From: Planctomycetota bacterium
GTDB taxonomy: Bacteria > Planctomycetota > Phycisphaerae > UBA1845
DNA: 61,917 nucleotides
Assembly (NCBI GenBank): GCA_030616775.1
Contig: JAUWWQ010000023.1
Coordinates: 1 to 61,917 of the forward strand
Direction of reading: 5' to 3'
The notes below the pieces were generated by a model. It had not been told where the DNA came from and searched no databases. It was given only the letters and a program-made list of their open reading frames with translations. The translations under genes were made by a program, and so were the position numbers. Positions within the stretch are counted from its first letter, which is position 1, and every line of letters starts with the position of its first letter. Positions 24,819 through 34,250 of this stretch are shown here, in pieces.

Positions 24819-25880
24819 ATGAACACGCCCAATAGCTATGCACGCTGCTCCATTTCCTCACGCCACAACCAAGGATCCTTATTCCGAGAGAGAAGCAGGG
24901 CCGCAGGCACGTGGCGAGTAACTGATCCGGTGGCGCCCAGTGGTTCGGAGAGGCGGCTGAGAACTGTCCTTTTTCTGACGATATCGGCGATGCTCGTGCC
25001 ACAGCCAGGCGTCACCCTGGCGGATAACGGCAAGTCGTCAAGCTCTCTCGCGTCCCAACCCTTGGGCAATCCTGCTGTAGAGAGTACCAGCCGCGAGATC
25101 GACGAGGGACGCGGATCGGTATGGGAAGCCTACGTCGGCGTCGTCGCTGCAGCTACATGCTTCCTGTCATCACCGCCCGAGCCGGACAGGTTGCCATTGC
25201 CCGGAAATCCCATCAACCAGAAGGTCCGCTACCTGTCTTTCGCCTCAGGCGATCCCGGGCGGGTCCAGGCTATCCGGGTCACGTTCAACGACCTCCCGCC
25301 GCCCTACGATACTTGGAACGGTGTGGTGATGTGGGTTGCCCAGCCGAGTATCTTCTGCGAGACTGCGGGTCACAAGACGCCTCCCTGTCCTCCTCACCCT
25401 CCCAGCGGCGGAGAGAATATCGGGGCCACACTGCAGTGTGAGCCGCACTTTATGGATTGGAGTACTCTTGGCGTTGTCCACGTATTCCACGAAGGGATCA
25501 TCCCCAGCGCAACCTACACCGTGCAAGTTATTGATTCGACCTGCGCCGTGCTGGAGTCCAACTTCTCCGATCCCTTAATCATGACCACGAGCCGGTGGGG
25601 CGACCTGGTGAGGAACTGCGTGACGTGTCCCTGCGGCCCGCCTGACGGGGTCGTCAATATCCCCACCGACGTGACCGCCCTGCTCGACAAGTTCAGGAAC
25701 TTGGAACCGCCAGACGTCACATGCTATGCACCATCCAAGGTGAGGGCCGATCTCGACCGGAAGACGCCGAACCAGTTGGTCGATATTTCGGATGTCACGT
25801 TCTGCCTGGATGCGTTCCGCGGGTTCGGGTACCCGCCGGCTGCGTTCGGCCCGCCGAGTCCGCCGCCCTGTTCGCCGTAG
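24819..25880 (+). CDS. Secreted dockerin-type protein
   Basis: 353 residues. A long n-region precedes a signal peptide core T-V-L-F-L-T-I-S-A-M-L-V (49-60), cleaved near A68. The central part (110-265) is strand-rich and may be a carbohydrate-binding or fibronectin-like fold. The C-terminus (about 275-340) has two dockerin-like repeats with D-V-T-A-L-L-D-K-F and D-I-S-D-V-T-F-C-L-D-A-F. Both dockerin proteins in this window thus share the V-T-x-L-L-D / D-I-L-x-x-I-D style. The gene is flanked in direct orientation by the 53-bp repeat (24440-24492 and 25971-26023). Confidence 0.75.
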   Translation: MNTPNSYARCSISSRHNQGSLFRERSRAAGTWRVTDPVAPSGSERRLRTVLFLTISAMLVPQPGVTLADNGKSSSSLASQPLGNPAVESTSREIDEGRGSVWEAYVGVVAAATCFLSSPPEPDRLPLPGNPINQKVRYLSFASGDPGRVQAIRVTFNDLPPPYDTWNGVVMWVAQPSIFCETAGHKTPPCPPHPPSGGENIGATLQCEPHFMDWSTLGVVHVFHEGIIPSATYTVQVIDSTCAVLESNFSDPLIMTTSRWGDLVRNCVTCPCGPPDGVVNIPTDVTALLDKFRNLEPPDVTCYAPSKVRADLDRKTPNQLVDISDVTFCLDAFRGFGYPPAAFGPPSPPPCSP

Positions 25881-25970
25881 GGGAATGTCTGCGAGTGCTC
25901 GAAAGGTCTCGTTGTGCTCCGAATGTCCTTTGAGACGAGCCCGGTCGAGCAACATGTGTCATCCGGCGGC

Positions 25971-26023
25971 GTGTACTTCACCGGCTGGAGATCGGTGCCA
26001 CAGGGGTCAATGGGATAGGCTCT
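25971..26023. repeat. 53-bp repeat, second copy
   Basis: Same orientation as 24440-24492 with 47 of 53 bases identical. It is truncated: the 5' half with the AGAGCCTATCCCA arm is missing. It lies between the dockerin gene and the convergent recJ 3' end. Confidence 0.85.
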
Positions 26024-26082
26024 TGGCAGAGTTGCGGGATGAGCCAGCCAAGGGGGCTGATCGCCGGATCTTCTGAGCCGTT

Positions 26083-27807
26083 CTATGAGGAGAACTGCAA
26101 GTCGATCATCTGCATCTCGACGGTTCGCCGACCGTCGAACTCGTTGATGATGGGTTCAAAGGCCACCCGGCAGCGACGGTGCTGTTTGAGATCCTCCCAC
26201 AGAGTACCCAGGCCAAAACCGATGCCCTTAACACAAACCCCGTGCTGGCGAAATGATGCCTGAAGATGTTGGCCTTGCTGACCGACGCAGCGTGGTTCGT
26301 CGGCAAGCTCGACCCAGTCGGAGGCCAACCGCGGCCTGGGATTGCCAACGCCGAACGGGCCCAGCCCCACAATCGCCTCCACCGTAGGCATGGTCAGCTC
26401 GTCAAGGGCCACCACGGCATCGATGCGTAGTTTCGGGATGAGGTCCTCACCGGTAAGGCGGTTGTTGGCAATCTGGACGAACGCCTCGGTGAACGATTGG
26501 ATGCGCTCTTCAGCGATGCGAAGCCCGGCGGCCATGGCATGCCCGCCGTACGACAGCAGGTGCCGGCTGCAAGAAGCCAACGCCGCGCTTAAATCAAAGT
26601 GCTGAATGCTGCGACCCGACCCTTGTCCCTGGTTATCAGCGAGGGCAATCATGATGGTCGGTCTGTGGAATCGGTCCACCATACGGGCCGCCGCTATCCC
26701 GATGACACCGGCATGCCACCCTTCCGAGGCCAACACGATTGCCCTATGGGCGTCGCCGGCGAGATGGTTGCGTTCGATCATCTCAACGGCCTGCCGGGTG
26801 ATCTGGCGCTCGGTAGCCTGTCGGGATCGGTTGTGCTCCTCGAGATAGAGGGCGATCTCGCGGGCCCGCTCCTGATCGGCACGGGTCAGCAGCTCGACCG
26901 CGAGCCGGGCGTGTCCCATCCTGCCGGCTGCGTTGATTCGTGGGGCGAGCTTGAACCCAACGTCGTATCCGCTGATCTTGGCGCCACGCAACCCGGCGGA
27001 TTCGATCAGCGCCCTCAAACCCGGCAGAGGCGTTGTAACCAGACCCTCCAGGCCGTGCCTGGCGATGATTCGGTTTTCGCCGGACAGCGGGACGACATCG
27101 GCGATAGTGCCCAGGGCGGCAAGCGGGAGCATCTCAACGAGAAGGTCTCGAAAATCGGGGCTGACACGATCCGCCCCGGCGATCTCAAGGCCGACCGCCC
27201 ACGCCAGCTTAAAGGCCACACCCGCTCCGGAAAGATCGGGGTTCGGATAGCCATCGTCCAGGGTGGGGTGGACGATCGCATCCGCCCGGGGGATCGGATC
27301 GCGTGGGGCATGGTGGTCTGTGATAATCAGTTGGACCCCGGCTTGGGCGAGGGCCTCCGCCTCCTCGACAGCGGTGATCCCACAGTCGACGGAGATGACC
27401 ATCCGGGCACCGTCTTGGACGAGGCGCCGTACGGCGTCGAGATTCAGCCCGTATCCCTCCTCAATGCGATGTGGCACGTAGAACTCGACGGTGGCACCGG
27501 CTTGGCTTAGGGCGTGCCAGAGGATCGCTACACCCGTCGTACCGTCCACGTCGTAGTCGCCGTAAAGTACGATTTTGGATTTCGAGCGAATCGCGTCGAC
27601 GATCTTGGCCGCCGCTTCCGTCGCACCGGACAGGCGGTCCGGTGGGTAGAGGTCTTTCAGTTGGGGTGTCAAAAAGGCTCCTGCCGGCTGATCGGCGGAC
27701 AGGCCTCGGTTGAGCAGCAGTTGAGCGACAACCGCCGGTACTTGCCAGCGTTGGACAGCCGCCGACAGATCGGCCGCCGGGACCGAAATCACCCATTCCT
27801 TGGCCAT
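26083..27807 (-). CDS. recJ: Single-stranded-DNA exonuclease RecJ
   Basis: 574 residues, the typical RecJ length. Motif I G-D-Y-D-V-D-G-T-T-G (83-92) and the D-H-H motif (164-166) of the DHH phosphoesterase family are intact, followed by DHHA1 with Y-G-G-H-A-M-A-A-G in the C-terminal part and an OB-fold. It degrades ssDNA 5' to 3' in recombination and mismatch repair. The start is ATG at 27807. It is convergent with the dockerin gene and divergent from the response-regulator gene. Confidence 0.92.
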   Translation of the reverse strand: MAKEWVISVPAADLSAAVQRWQVPAVVAQLLLNRGLSADQPAGAFLTPQLKDLYPPDRLSGATEAAAKIVDAIRSKSKIVLYGDYDVDGTTGVAILWHALSQAGATVEFYVPHRIEEGYGLNLDAVRRLVQDGARMVISVDCGITAVEEAEALAQAGVQLIITDHHAPRDPIPRADAIVHPTLDDGYPNPDLSGAGVAFKLAWAVGLEIAGADRVSPDFRDLLVEMLPLAALGTIADVVPLSGENRIIARHGLEGLVTTPLPGLRALIESAGLRGAKISGYDVGFKLAPRINAAGRMGHARLAVELLTRADQERAREIALYLEEHNRSRQATERQITRQAVEMIERNHLAGDAHRAIVLASEGWHAGVIGIAAARMVDRFHRPTIMIALADNQGQGSGRSIQHFDLSAALASCSRHLLSYGGHAMAAGLRIAEERIQSFTEAFVQIANNRLTGEDLIPKLRIDAVVALDELTMPTVEAIVGLGPFGVGNPRPRLASDWVELADEPRCVGQQGQHLQASFRQHGVCVKGIGFGLGTLWEDLKQHRRCRVAFEPIINEFDGRRTVEMQMIDLQFSS

Positions 27808-28127
27808 ACAGATCCTTCGAGCGTCCCGTTAGAGGGGGAGAATCCTGCCTTATGTTCTGAGAATCTACTGATTAGCCTCGGTCAGGTAAAGCGGCCTACC
27901 TGTGTCTGTAAGATGGCCTGTGATTCATTGTTGCGTCACAGCGTGTCGGACCAGTTTCACTCCAACGTTACCCGAACGGAGATCCAGGTCCGACCAATAA
28001 CGGCAGGAATTACAATATGTGACGCTTTCGCTCCCTGGGGGGCTTGATCGGCGTGCGGGAGGCATCTATACTCGGGATGTTCAGGGTCGGAGACACGATC
28101 TGGTATTCGCGTATAGGAGACTGGCAA

Positions 28128-28544
28128 TTGAGCGGTACACTTGAGGGAAAGAGCGTTTTACTCGTGGATGATGACCCGGACATGCTCACCGCGCTAAGGG
28201 CCTTGCTGCATAGCACCGGCGCCGCGATCGAGACCGCGGCCGACGGGAACGAGGCACTGCAAATGGCCGCCGAGTTCGATCCGGACCTCATCGTTCTCGA
28301 CGCCATGCTTCCAAAGCGAAGTGGGTTCCTCGTGTTGGAGAAGCTCAAAGGGCCTGCCAAGAAACGAGGCCAGCGACCTTACATCATCATGATCACGGGA
28401 AACCCAGGGAAACGCCATCAGACATGGGCCAGAAGCCTTGGCGTCGACGGCTACTTCAACAAGCCGTTTCGTATGGAGCGGCTGGTTGCGTCGATGGAAG
28501 AGCTGCTCGTTGACGGATCCAAGTCGGACGAGGAAGCCCAATAG
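28128..28544 (+). CDS. Single-domain response regulator
   Basis: 138 residues, a CheY-like receiver alone. The acidic pair D-D-D-P (early), the phospho-acceptor D-A-M-L-P-K (L-I-V-L-D) and the conserved Thr/Lys region (M-I-T-G, K-P-F) are present. No output domain follows. The frame is open from 28044, but the TTG at 28128 is preceded by AGGAGA at 28115-28120 (7-base spacing) and gives the normal N-terminus ahead of K-S-V-L-L-V-D-D-D. No histidine kinase is encoded nearby, so it is probably an orphan adaptor. Confidence 0.8.
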   Translation: MSGTLEGKSVLLVDDDPDMLTALRALLHSTGAAIETAADGNEALQMAAEFDPDLIVLDAMLPKRSGFLVLEKLKGPAKKRGQRPYIIMITGNPGKRHQTWARSLGVDGYFNKPFRMERLVASMEELLVDGSKSDEEAQ

Positions 28545-28616
28545 AAGTAGATCGGTTAACACACGGTATTTCGTGTGGGGCTTGTCCTGCGTCAGCAGGT
28601 GAATGGCCAACTCAGA

Positions 28617-28913
28617 TTACGTTCTCGGGCAGTGGCCTTGTGCTTGCAACTTGGCTAGTCCTGTGTGGGCGAAGGTTGGCGGCGGCTGGTGCGATAACAC
28701 GTGAGCGCTTTCGATAGTGATCTCAACCATGTGATCAGCCGCTCGGGCGGGTCGTTTCAGTTCCATATAGATGTCCCTGAGCGTGAAGCGGATGAACGTG
28801 CGCGCTGACGGTTCGTCGATGCATTGAAGAAGTTCTTCGAGAACCTCGGCGGCCCGCTCCAGGTCACCAGCATCCCGATGAATGTCGACGAGGGCCTGCG
28901 TGGCTATGACCAC
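28617..28913 (-). CDS. Possible small TPR-like protein or fragment
   Basis: 98 residues with a GTG start. The first 60 residues read as two TPR-like helices (A-L-V-D-I-H-R-D-A-G-D-L-E-R-A then L-R-D-I-Y-M-E-L). It could be a real small gene or the decayed end of a larger TPR protein. It is the only coding candidate in the 398-base gap between the response regulator and the TPR protease. Weak support. Confidence 0.35.
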   Translation of the reverse strand: MVIATQALVDIHRDAGDLERAAEVLEELLQCIDEPSARTFIRFTLRDIYMELKRPARAADHMVEITIESAHVLSHQPPPTFAHTGLAKLQAQGHCPRT

Positions 28914-28942
28914 TGCGTCAACCGCATCGAAGCATCACAGGG

Positions 28943-31900
28943 TTGCCTATGAGAGCATCAAAGCTAATGAAGAGGGAATGCTTCCTTTCGACGGCTAGCT
29001 GGCCGCTGGTTGTCGTAACCTTTGTTGTTGCTTCCGCTAGAGCAGATCGCGTTTTCGTATACCGCACGTCAGGGACAGCGAGCGTCCTCTCGCTATGCGA
29101 TTCCACGCGGGCTGAAGTCCGCGGCTCGGCATACGATTTCGAGAATCGCTCTACTATGCCAGGTCAAGTCACCGACGAGGAGTCCACCGAGCAGACCACA
29201 CCGCCATTGACTCTGGCCGACGCGCGAGACTTGCTAATGCAAGGCTCATACGAGCAGGCCATTGAAGCTTATGAACAACTCGCAAAAGACGAGCGCCATG
29301 CGTTGGAGGCGGGGCTGGGTCTGGCACGGTGCCGAATGCAGATTGGCGAGTATGACCAGGCCATCGCCGGTCTGACGGGACTGGCCGCTGCGGATTCCGC
29401 GGACCGCCACTACCTGCTTGCCGAGTTATATAACCGGAAAGGTCGATACCAAGAGGTGATCCGCCACGCCCGTGACGCCATCAAGCATAATAAGGACCAT
29501 GCCGGGGCGAGGCTTTTGCTCGGGCGGACGTTCGAACTGCTCGGCCGGCGCGACGAGGCCATCAAGACTTACCGGTGGTTCGACAAGCAGGTTGCCGGAC
29601 GGGCGGAGCTGCCGCACGACGCCGCGTGGGTCACACACACCGCGCTGGGGTTTCTGCGGTACAGCGTACTGACGCGGACGAACGTTGCCCGGCGCACCAA
29701 GCACGTCCTGAACGAAATGCTGCAAATTGCCTACGGGCGGCTTGATCGCACGTACTGGCCGGCACGCATCGCCGCCGCCGACCTGCTGCGCGAGAAGTAC
29801 AACAACGATGAGGAAGACGGCAGCGTTTCAGACTATAAAGCCGCTCTGCGCATCAATAAGAACCTGCCTCAAGCCCAAGTGGGGCTGGGTGGGGTCGCGC
29901 TGGAAGGATGGGATTTCGAAGAGGTCGAGCGACGGGTCGAGCTGGCCCTGACCGTCAATCCGAAGTTCGCACCCGCGATCCACCTGCTCGCCGGGAAGTA
30001 CCTCTGGGAGCGACGATACCGCCAGGCTATCGATGCTTGCGAGCGGGCACTGACCATTAACCCCAATGATGTTACTGCCCTCTCGCTCAGTGTGGCTGCC
30101 AGTGCGTGTCAGTATGACCAGGCCGCGGTTGAGCGAAAGGCCTCCCGCGTGGCGGCGATCAACCCCACTTGCGTGCTGCTGCATCGCATTCTCGGTGCTG
30201 CTTCTTCGGGTATTCGCCAATACACCGCGGCGGAACAGGAGTATCAAAAGGCGATCAAGTTCGATCCGACCGACGCCAACCCGCGCACGGAACTCGGCAT
30301 GATGTACATGCAGTGGGGGTTGGAGGAAAAGGCTCGCGACGTCCTGGAAGCCGCCTGGGCGCTGGATCCGTTTAATGAGCGCACTAAGTTCACGCTCGAG
30401 CTGCTCGAGCTGCTCGAAAAGTTCGACCGCGTCGAAACGGCGCATTTCACCGTCAAGTACAACGCGAAACGCGATCCGGGCATCGGTGAGTTCATTGCAG
30501 TCTATATGGAGGACATATACGAGTCTGTCACCGGCGACTATGACGCGCCGCTTACAAGCAAAACGATCGTCGAGTTCTTTCCCACCCACCGCGAATTCGG
30601 CGTGCGGATCACCGGGAAACCGTGGATTTACACCATCGGCGCATGCACCGGCCGGGTCATTGCACTTACTTCGCCGGGCGACTCGGCTCACCTTCCCACT
30701 TACGACGTCGCCCGCGTGCTGAAGCACGAGTTCACCCACACGGTCACACTGGAGGCCACGCTTAACCGGATCCCACATTGGTTCACCGAGGGATTGGCCG
30801 TCTATCAAGAAGACGCTCCGCGCAGCTTTATGTGGTGTGAGCTGCTCGCCAAGGCCGCCCGTCGTGATCGGCTCTTTACCCTGGAGTCGATTGACTGGGG
30901 ATTCATCAGGCCGCGTCGTCCTGATGACCGACAAATGGCCTATGCCCAAAGCGAATGGATGTGCGAATACATCGTCGAGCGGTTCGGGTACGAGACCATC
31001 AACAAGATGCTGCGGTGGTTCCGTGAGAGTCGGACTCAACGAGTAGTCTTTGCGGAGCAGCTCGGCATCGAGCAGGAGGAATTCGATCGCGATTTTCAAC
31101 AATGGGCGCGGCGTGAAATTGCCCGATGGGGTTTTGACCTGACGCCGCCGGAGAATGTGCAAGAACTGCGCGCCCTGGCAGAAGCTCAGAGTGATAACGC
31201 CAGTGTGCTTGGCCGGTTGGCCCGAGCGGAGTTCGACGACGGCGATTTCGAGCGGGCTGCTGTCGCCGCTCGGCGGGCCATCGAACTCGATGTCGAGGAA
31301 CCCAATGGGCACGAAGTGCTTGCCAAGGTACTGACCTTTTTCGCAAAACAGGAACAGAACGAGTCGGCCAAAGGTGTTTACGACGATGAAGCACTGCCGG
31401 TGCTCGATCGCCTGTTGAATATAGACCCAAGCGGGTGGACGGCGCCGAAGTATCTGGCCGAGATCGCCTTGCGCCGGAAGGAGTATGATCGGGCAGCAGA
31501 ATTGTACAAGCGGCTGCAGCGGCTGTGTCCGATGGACCCGGCAAGCTGGCGAGGTCTGGCGGGCGTCTATCTGAAGCGAGGCCAGCACGACCTGGCACTA
31601 CCGCAACTGCTGGAGCTCGCTCGGACTGAGGTGTACGATACCACTGTCCCCGCCAAGATCGCAGGCATTTACAGGCGCCGCGGCCGACTAAGCGAAGCCC
31701 GCTACTGGTATCGCCGTGCCCTATACATCGATCCCTTCGATGTCGATCTGCACCGGGCCCTAGGCGACACCAGCATGCAGGCTGGTGATACGAAGATGGC
31801 ACTTGACGAATACAAGATGCTGACGAAACTTGAGCCGGATGACCCTAAGCACTTCGAGAATGCCGCGTTCGCGGCACATAAGCTCGGTGACAAGGCAGAG

Positions 31901-31969
31901 GCACAGAAGTTTGCCCGCCAAGCAGTCAGACTCGATCCAGCTTCACCCGCCCGTTCCCTGCTACAGTAG
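28943..31969 (+). CDS. Secreted TPR protein with a gluzincin (peptidase-MA-like) domain
   Basis: 1008 residues. A signal peptide is likely (A-S-W-P-L-V-V-V-T-F-V-V-A, cleavage near A-R-A at 33-35). TPR arrays (about 85-485) lead to a zinc metalloprotease domain with H595-E-F-T-H599 and a third ligand E616 in T-E-G-L-A-V-Y. A second TPR array fills the C-terminus. This order, TPR - MA-like protease - TPR, is typical of planctomycete extracytoplasmic proteins. A family-A palindrome (29102-29127) lies in frame between the signal peptide and the TPRs. An internal ATG at 29156 is an alternative start without signal peptide. Confidence 0.82.
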   Translation: MPMRASKLMKRECFLSTASWPLVVVTFVVASARADRVFVYRTSGTASVLSLCDSTRAEVRGSAYDFENRSTMPGQVTDEESTEQTTPPLTLADARDLLMQGSYEQAIEAYEQLAKDERHALEAGLGLARCRMQIGEYDQAIAGLTGLAAADSADRHYLLAELYNRKGRYQEVIRHARDAIKHNKDHAGARLLLGRTFELLGRRDEAIKTYRWFDKQVAGRAELPHDAAWVTHTALGFLRYSVLTRTNVARRTKHVLNEMLQIAYGRLDRTYWPARIAAADLLREKYNNDEEDGSVSDYKAALRINKNLPQAQVGLGGVALEGWDFEEVERRVELALTVNPKFAPAIHLLAGKYLWERRYRQAIDACERALTINPNDVTALSLSVAASACQYDQAAVERKASRVAAINPTCVLLHRILGAASSGIRQYTAAEQEYQKAIKFDPTDANPRTELGMMYMQWGLEEKARDVLEAAWALDPFNERTKFTLELLELLEKFDRVETAHFTVKYNAKRDPGIGEFIAVYMEDIYESVTGDYDAPLTSKTIVEFFPTHREFGVRITGKPWIYTIGACTGRVIALTSPGDSAHLPTYDVARVLKHEFTHTVTLEATLNRIPHWFTEGLAVYQEDAPRSFMWCELLAKAARRDRLFTLESIDWGFIRPRRPDDRQMAYAQSEWMCEYIVERFGYETINKMLRWFRESRTQRVVFAEQLGIEQEEFDRDFQQWARREIARWGFDLTPPENVQELRALAEAQSDNASVLGRLARAEFDDGDFERAAVAARRAIELDVEEPNGHEVLAKVLTFFAKQEQNESAKGVYDDEALPVLDRLLNIDPSGWTAPKYLAEIALRRKEYDRAAELYKRLQRLCPMDPASWRGLAGVYLKRGQHDLALPQLLELARTEVYDTTVPAKIAGIYRRRGRLSEARYWYRRALYIDPFDVDLHRALGDTSMQAGDTKMALDEYKMLTKLEPDDPKHFENAAFAAHKLGDKAEAQKFARQAVRLDPASPARSLLQ
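29102..29127. repeat. REP-like palindrome, family A, inside a coding frame
   Basis: Same flanks as the intergenic copies (GCGGGCTGAAG-TCCGCGGCTC). It sits in frame in the linker between signal peptide and TPRs of the gluzincin gene. Confidence 0.75.
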
Positions 31970-32476
31970 CCGCCTACGGATCCCTCCGGGTAAGCGCCCG
32001 CTTCACCGGTGTTGTCCAATGCCGACGCTCGCCTCCATGTTCGAGGCGCCCTCAAGGGGCGGGACGGTTGAGCTGAGTCATGCGGTCGCCGCCGCCTGGG
32101 GGAACGGGGCGCCTTCTTGGTGAACAACGCCGCTCAGGCAAAGCCCGCAACTGGCCGATTGTATGGGAGTAATAAGGTCGGGGCGTCTCGGTTCGGAGAA
32201 TACCACCCCTCGCGCCGGGCAAGGGTCTTGGTTTGCACGCCAAAGGCTGTTACTCTCTTCATGGACGTTAGTGCGGATCGGGCGCTGGACCCAGTTGTGC
32301 GGGGTGAATGCGAGGTTGTTCACGCCGGGTCCAGCGGTCGTGACGCGCCATTCCCGCCGCAGAAGGTTTGAGGTCTAGCTCCTGATGAGCTGTTTGCGTG
32401 TGGCACGCGGTTCGCCTGAGCGTCGTGCCGGGTGGCAGGCGTTCGATAAGGTCGGAACCGCGACAGGATCGATGCA
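31970..32476. other. 507-base gap with no recognised gene
   Basis: Several short frames occur but none shows a domain, ribosome-binding site or codon pattern. No tRNA, terminator or repeat family was recognised. It may hold the promoter of the kinase-phosphatase pair that follows. Confidence 0.6.
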
Positions 32477-33382
32477 TTGAATGCCGATCTTGCTGGTTAC
32501 CGGATCACCAGACAGATCGGTACCGGTGCGGGCTCAAAGATCTACTCCGCGGTGGAGCTAAAGACCGGGCGGACCGTCGCCGTCAAGCACATCGTACGCG
32601 AAACCGCCGAGGACGACCGGTTTATCGCCCAGGCCGAAAACGAGTACAACGTGAGCAGCACACTCAACCACCCATGTCTGCGACACAGCTACGCCATCCA
32701 GCGAATACGCAAACTGCTGCAGGTAAAGGAGCTGGTGCTGGCGATGGAATACGTCGACGGCCTGAACCTCGAAAAGGCCAGGCCGAATCGTCTCAAGACC
32801 TTCCTGATCCTCTTCCACAAGGTGGCGAAAGGCTTAAACGCGATGCATAAGGCCGGCTTCGTGCACACCGACATCAAGCCGACCAACATCATGATCGGCC
32901 AGGGTGGGGTGGTGAAGATCATCGACTTCGGGCAGTCCTGCCGGATCCATCATCGTAAGGAGCGTATTCAGGGCACGCCCGACTACATCGCACCGGAGCA
33001 GGTCCAGCGGCTGCCGTTGGATCAGCGTACCGATGTGTTCAACCTCGGGGCGACCATGTACTGGGTGCTGACCTCGGAGAAATATCCGACGGCGATCCGC
33101 GGTCCCGACTTTCGTGGTGGTATCAGCGTGGTCACCTCGGACAAACCGATTTCGCCGATCGAGCACAATGAGAAAATACCGGTAGCCCTATCGACATTCG
33201 TGATGGACTGTTGTCGTGACAATCCCGCCGAGCGGCCCGCCGACATGGGCCAGGTTATCGCCAGGCTCGCGGTTGTTGAGAAGATTTGGAAGAAGTATCG
33301 AGAGAGCATTCGCGCCCGGCGCCGCTTCGTTGTTCCCCCACCTGTCGACCAGGCACCCCAGGCCGCCGAGGATGACGCATGA
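32477..33382 (+). CDS. Soluble Ser/Thr kinase with atypical catalytic loop (HTD)
   Basis: 301 residues, no TM segment. G-loop G-T-G-A-G-S-K-I (15-22), catalytic Lys K37 (V-A-V-K), catalytic loop H130-T-D132-I-K-P-T-N and D150-F-G are present. Thr replaces the Arg of the usual HRD motif, so activation-loop phosphorylation is probably not needed (a non-RD kinase). The catalytic Asp is kept. The start is TTG at 32477 after AGGATCG. The stop overlaps the phosphatase start by 4 bases (ATGA). Confidence 0.85.
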   Translation: MNADLAGYRITRQIGTGAGSKIYSAVELKTGRTVAVKHIVRETAEDDRFIAQAENEYNVSSTLNHPCLRHSYAIQRIRKLLQVKELVLAMEYVDGLNLEKARPNRLKTFLILFHKVAKGLNAMHKAGFVHTDIKPTNIMIGQGGVVKIIDFGQSCRIHHRKERIQGTPDYIAPEQVQRLPLDQRTDVFNLGATMYWVLTSEKYPTAIRGPDFRGGISVVTSDKPISPIEHNEKIPVALSTFVMDCCRDNPAERPADMGQVIARLAVVEKIWKKYRESIRARRRFVVPPPVDQAPQAAEDDA

Positions 33383-34233
33383 GCGCTCCTGCCCAAGCCG
33401 CCGACGTCTTCCTCGAAGCCGCCCGGTTAAACCGAGAGGATCCGCTGCTTAGCGGTTCGCTGCTTGTCTTTCCCAATTACGGGCAGGTGGTGATGACAGG
33501 CGACTTGCACGGCCATCGCCGCAATTTCAAGAAGCTGAAGCGCTTCTGCAACCTGAAGCACCTTGGGGCCCGGCACGTGATACTCCACGAGATCATCCAC
33601 GAGGACCCCGAGTCGTTCGTAGCCCACGATACCTCGCATGAGGTCTTGCTCGAAGCCGCACGCTGGAAGTGCGAGTTTCCCGATCAGGTGCACTTTCTGT
33701 TGGGAAATCACGAACTTGCCCAGCTCCACCGGCACGAAATCACCAAGAACGGACGCGTGGTAACCAGGACCTTCGAGGAGGCTGTCGTCCACGCTTATGG
33801 TAAGGACGGCCACTCGACATTGGAGGCCATCCACACCTTCATCCGTTCGCTCCCATTGGCCGGGCGAACCCCCAACCGCGTATTCCTATCTCATTCACTC
33901 CCCCGACCGCGGGAGCTGCCCTCGTTCGATCCCGCGGTGTTATCACGCGTCCCCACAGATGAGGACCTGGCTGACCGCGGCTCTGCCCACTCACTGGTTT
34001 GGGGCCGATACCACAGCGAGGCCGCTTTGACCTCGCTGTGCGAAATGCTCGACGCGGACCTCTTCGTGTGTGGGCATCAGCCGCAGGAAACGGGCTATGA
34101 GGTGGTCCACGACAAGATGGTCATTCTGGCATCCGACCACAACCACGGCGTGTTTCTGCCAATCGACCTGAATAAACCCGTCACTCTCGAAAGCCTCATC
34201 AAGAGCATCCGCCGCTTCGCCGCCGTCGCGTAG
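33379..34233 (+). CDS. Calcineurin-like metallophosphatase
   Basis: 284 residues. The phosphoesterase core motifs G-D-L-H-G-H (about residue 36) and G-N-H-E (about residue 112) are intact, with a later C-G-H-Q-P and A-S-D-H-N-H. These are the metal-binding residues of PPP/serine-threonine phosphatases and diadenosine-tetraphosphate hydrolases. The gene overlaps the kinase gene by 4 bases, so a kinase with a dedicated opposing phosphatase is the natural reading. Ap4A hydrolase is an alternative. Confidence 0.85.
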   Translation: MSAPAQAADVFLEAARLNREDPLLSGSLLVFPNYGQVVMTGDLHGHRRNFKKLKRFCNLKHLGARHVILHEIIHEDPESFVAHDTSHEVLLEAARWKCEFPDQVHFLLGNHELAQLHRHEITKNGRVVTRTFEEAVVHAYGKDGHSTLEAIHTFIRSLPLAGRTPNRVFLSHSLPRPRELPSFDPAVLSRVPTDEDLADRGSAHSLVWGRYHSEAALTSLCEMLDADLFVCGHQPQETGYEVVHDKMVILASDHNHGVFLPIDLNKPVTLESLIKSIRRFAAVA

Positions 34234-34250
34234 TCGGGCTTGAAAGGCCG

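Noticed and set aside
24401-26023. CRISPR array made of the 53-bp repeats
   Set aside because: Only two copies 1.5 kb apart with a gene between them; no regular spacers and no cas genes.
29828-31588. Minus-strand frame of 586 residues opposite the TPR protease
   Set aside because: The plus strand carries a clear TPR/HEXXH protein in this stretch; the reverse frame has no motif and arises from codon bias.
32117-32371. 84-residue plus-strand frame in the 31970-32476 gap
   Set aside because: No recognisable domain or Shine-Dalgarno sequence, and overlapping frames of equal quality exist on both strands.
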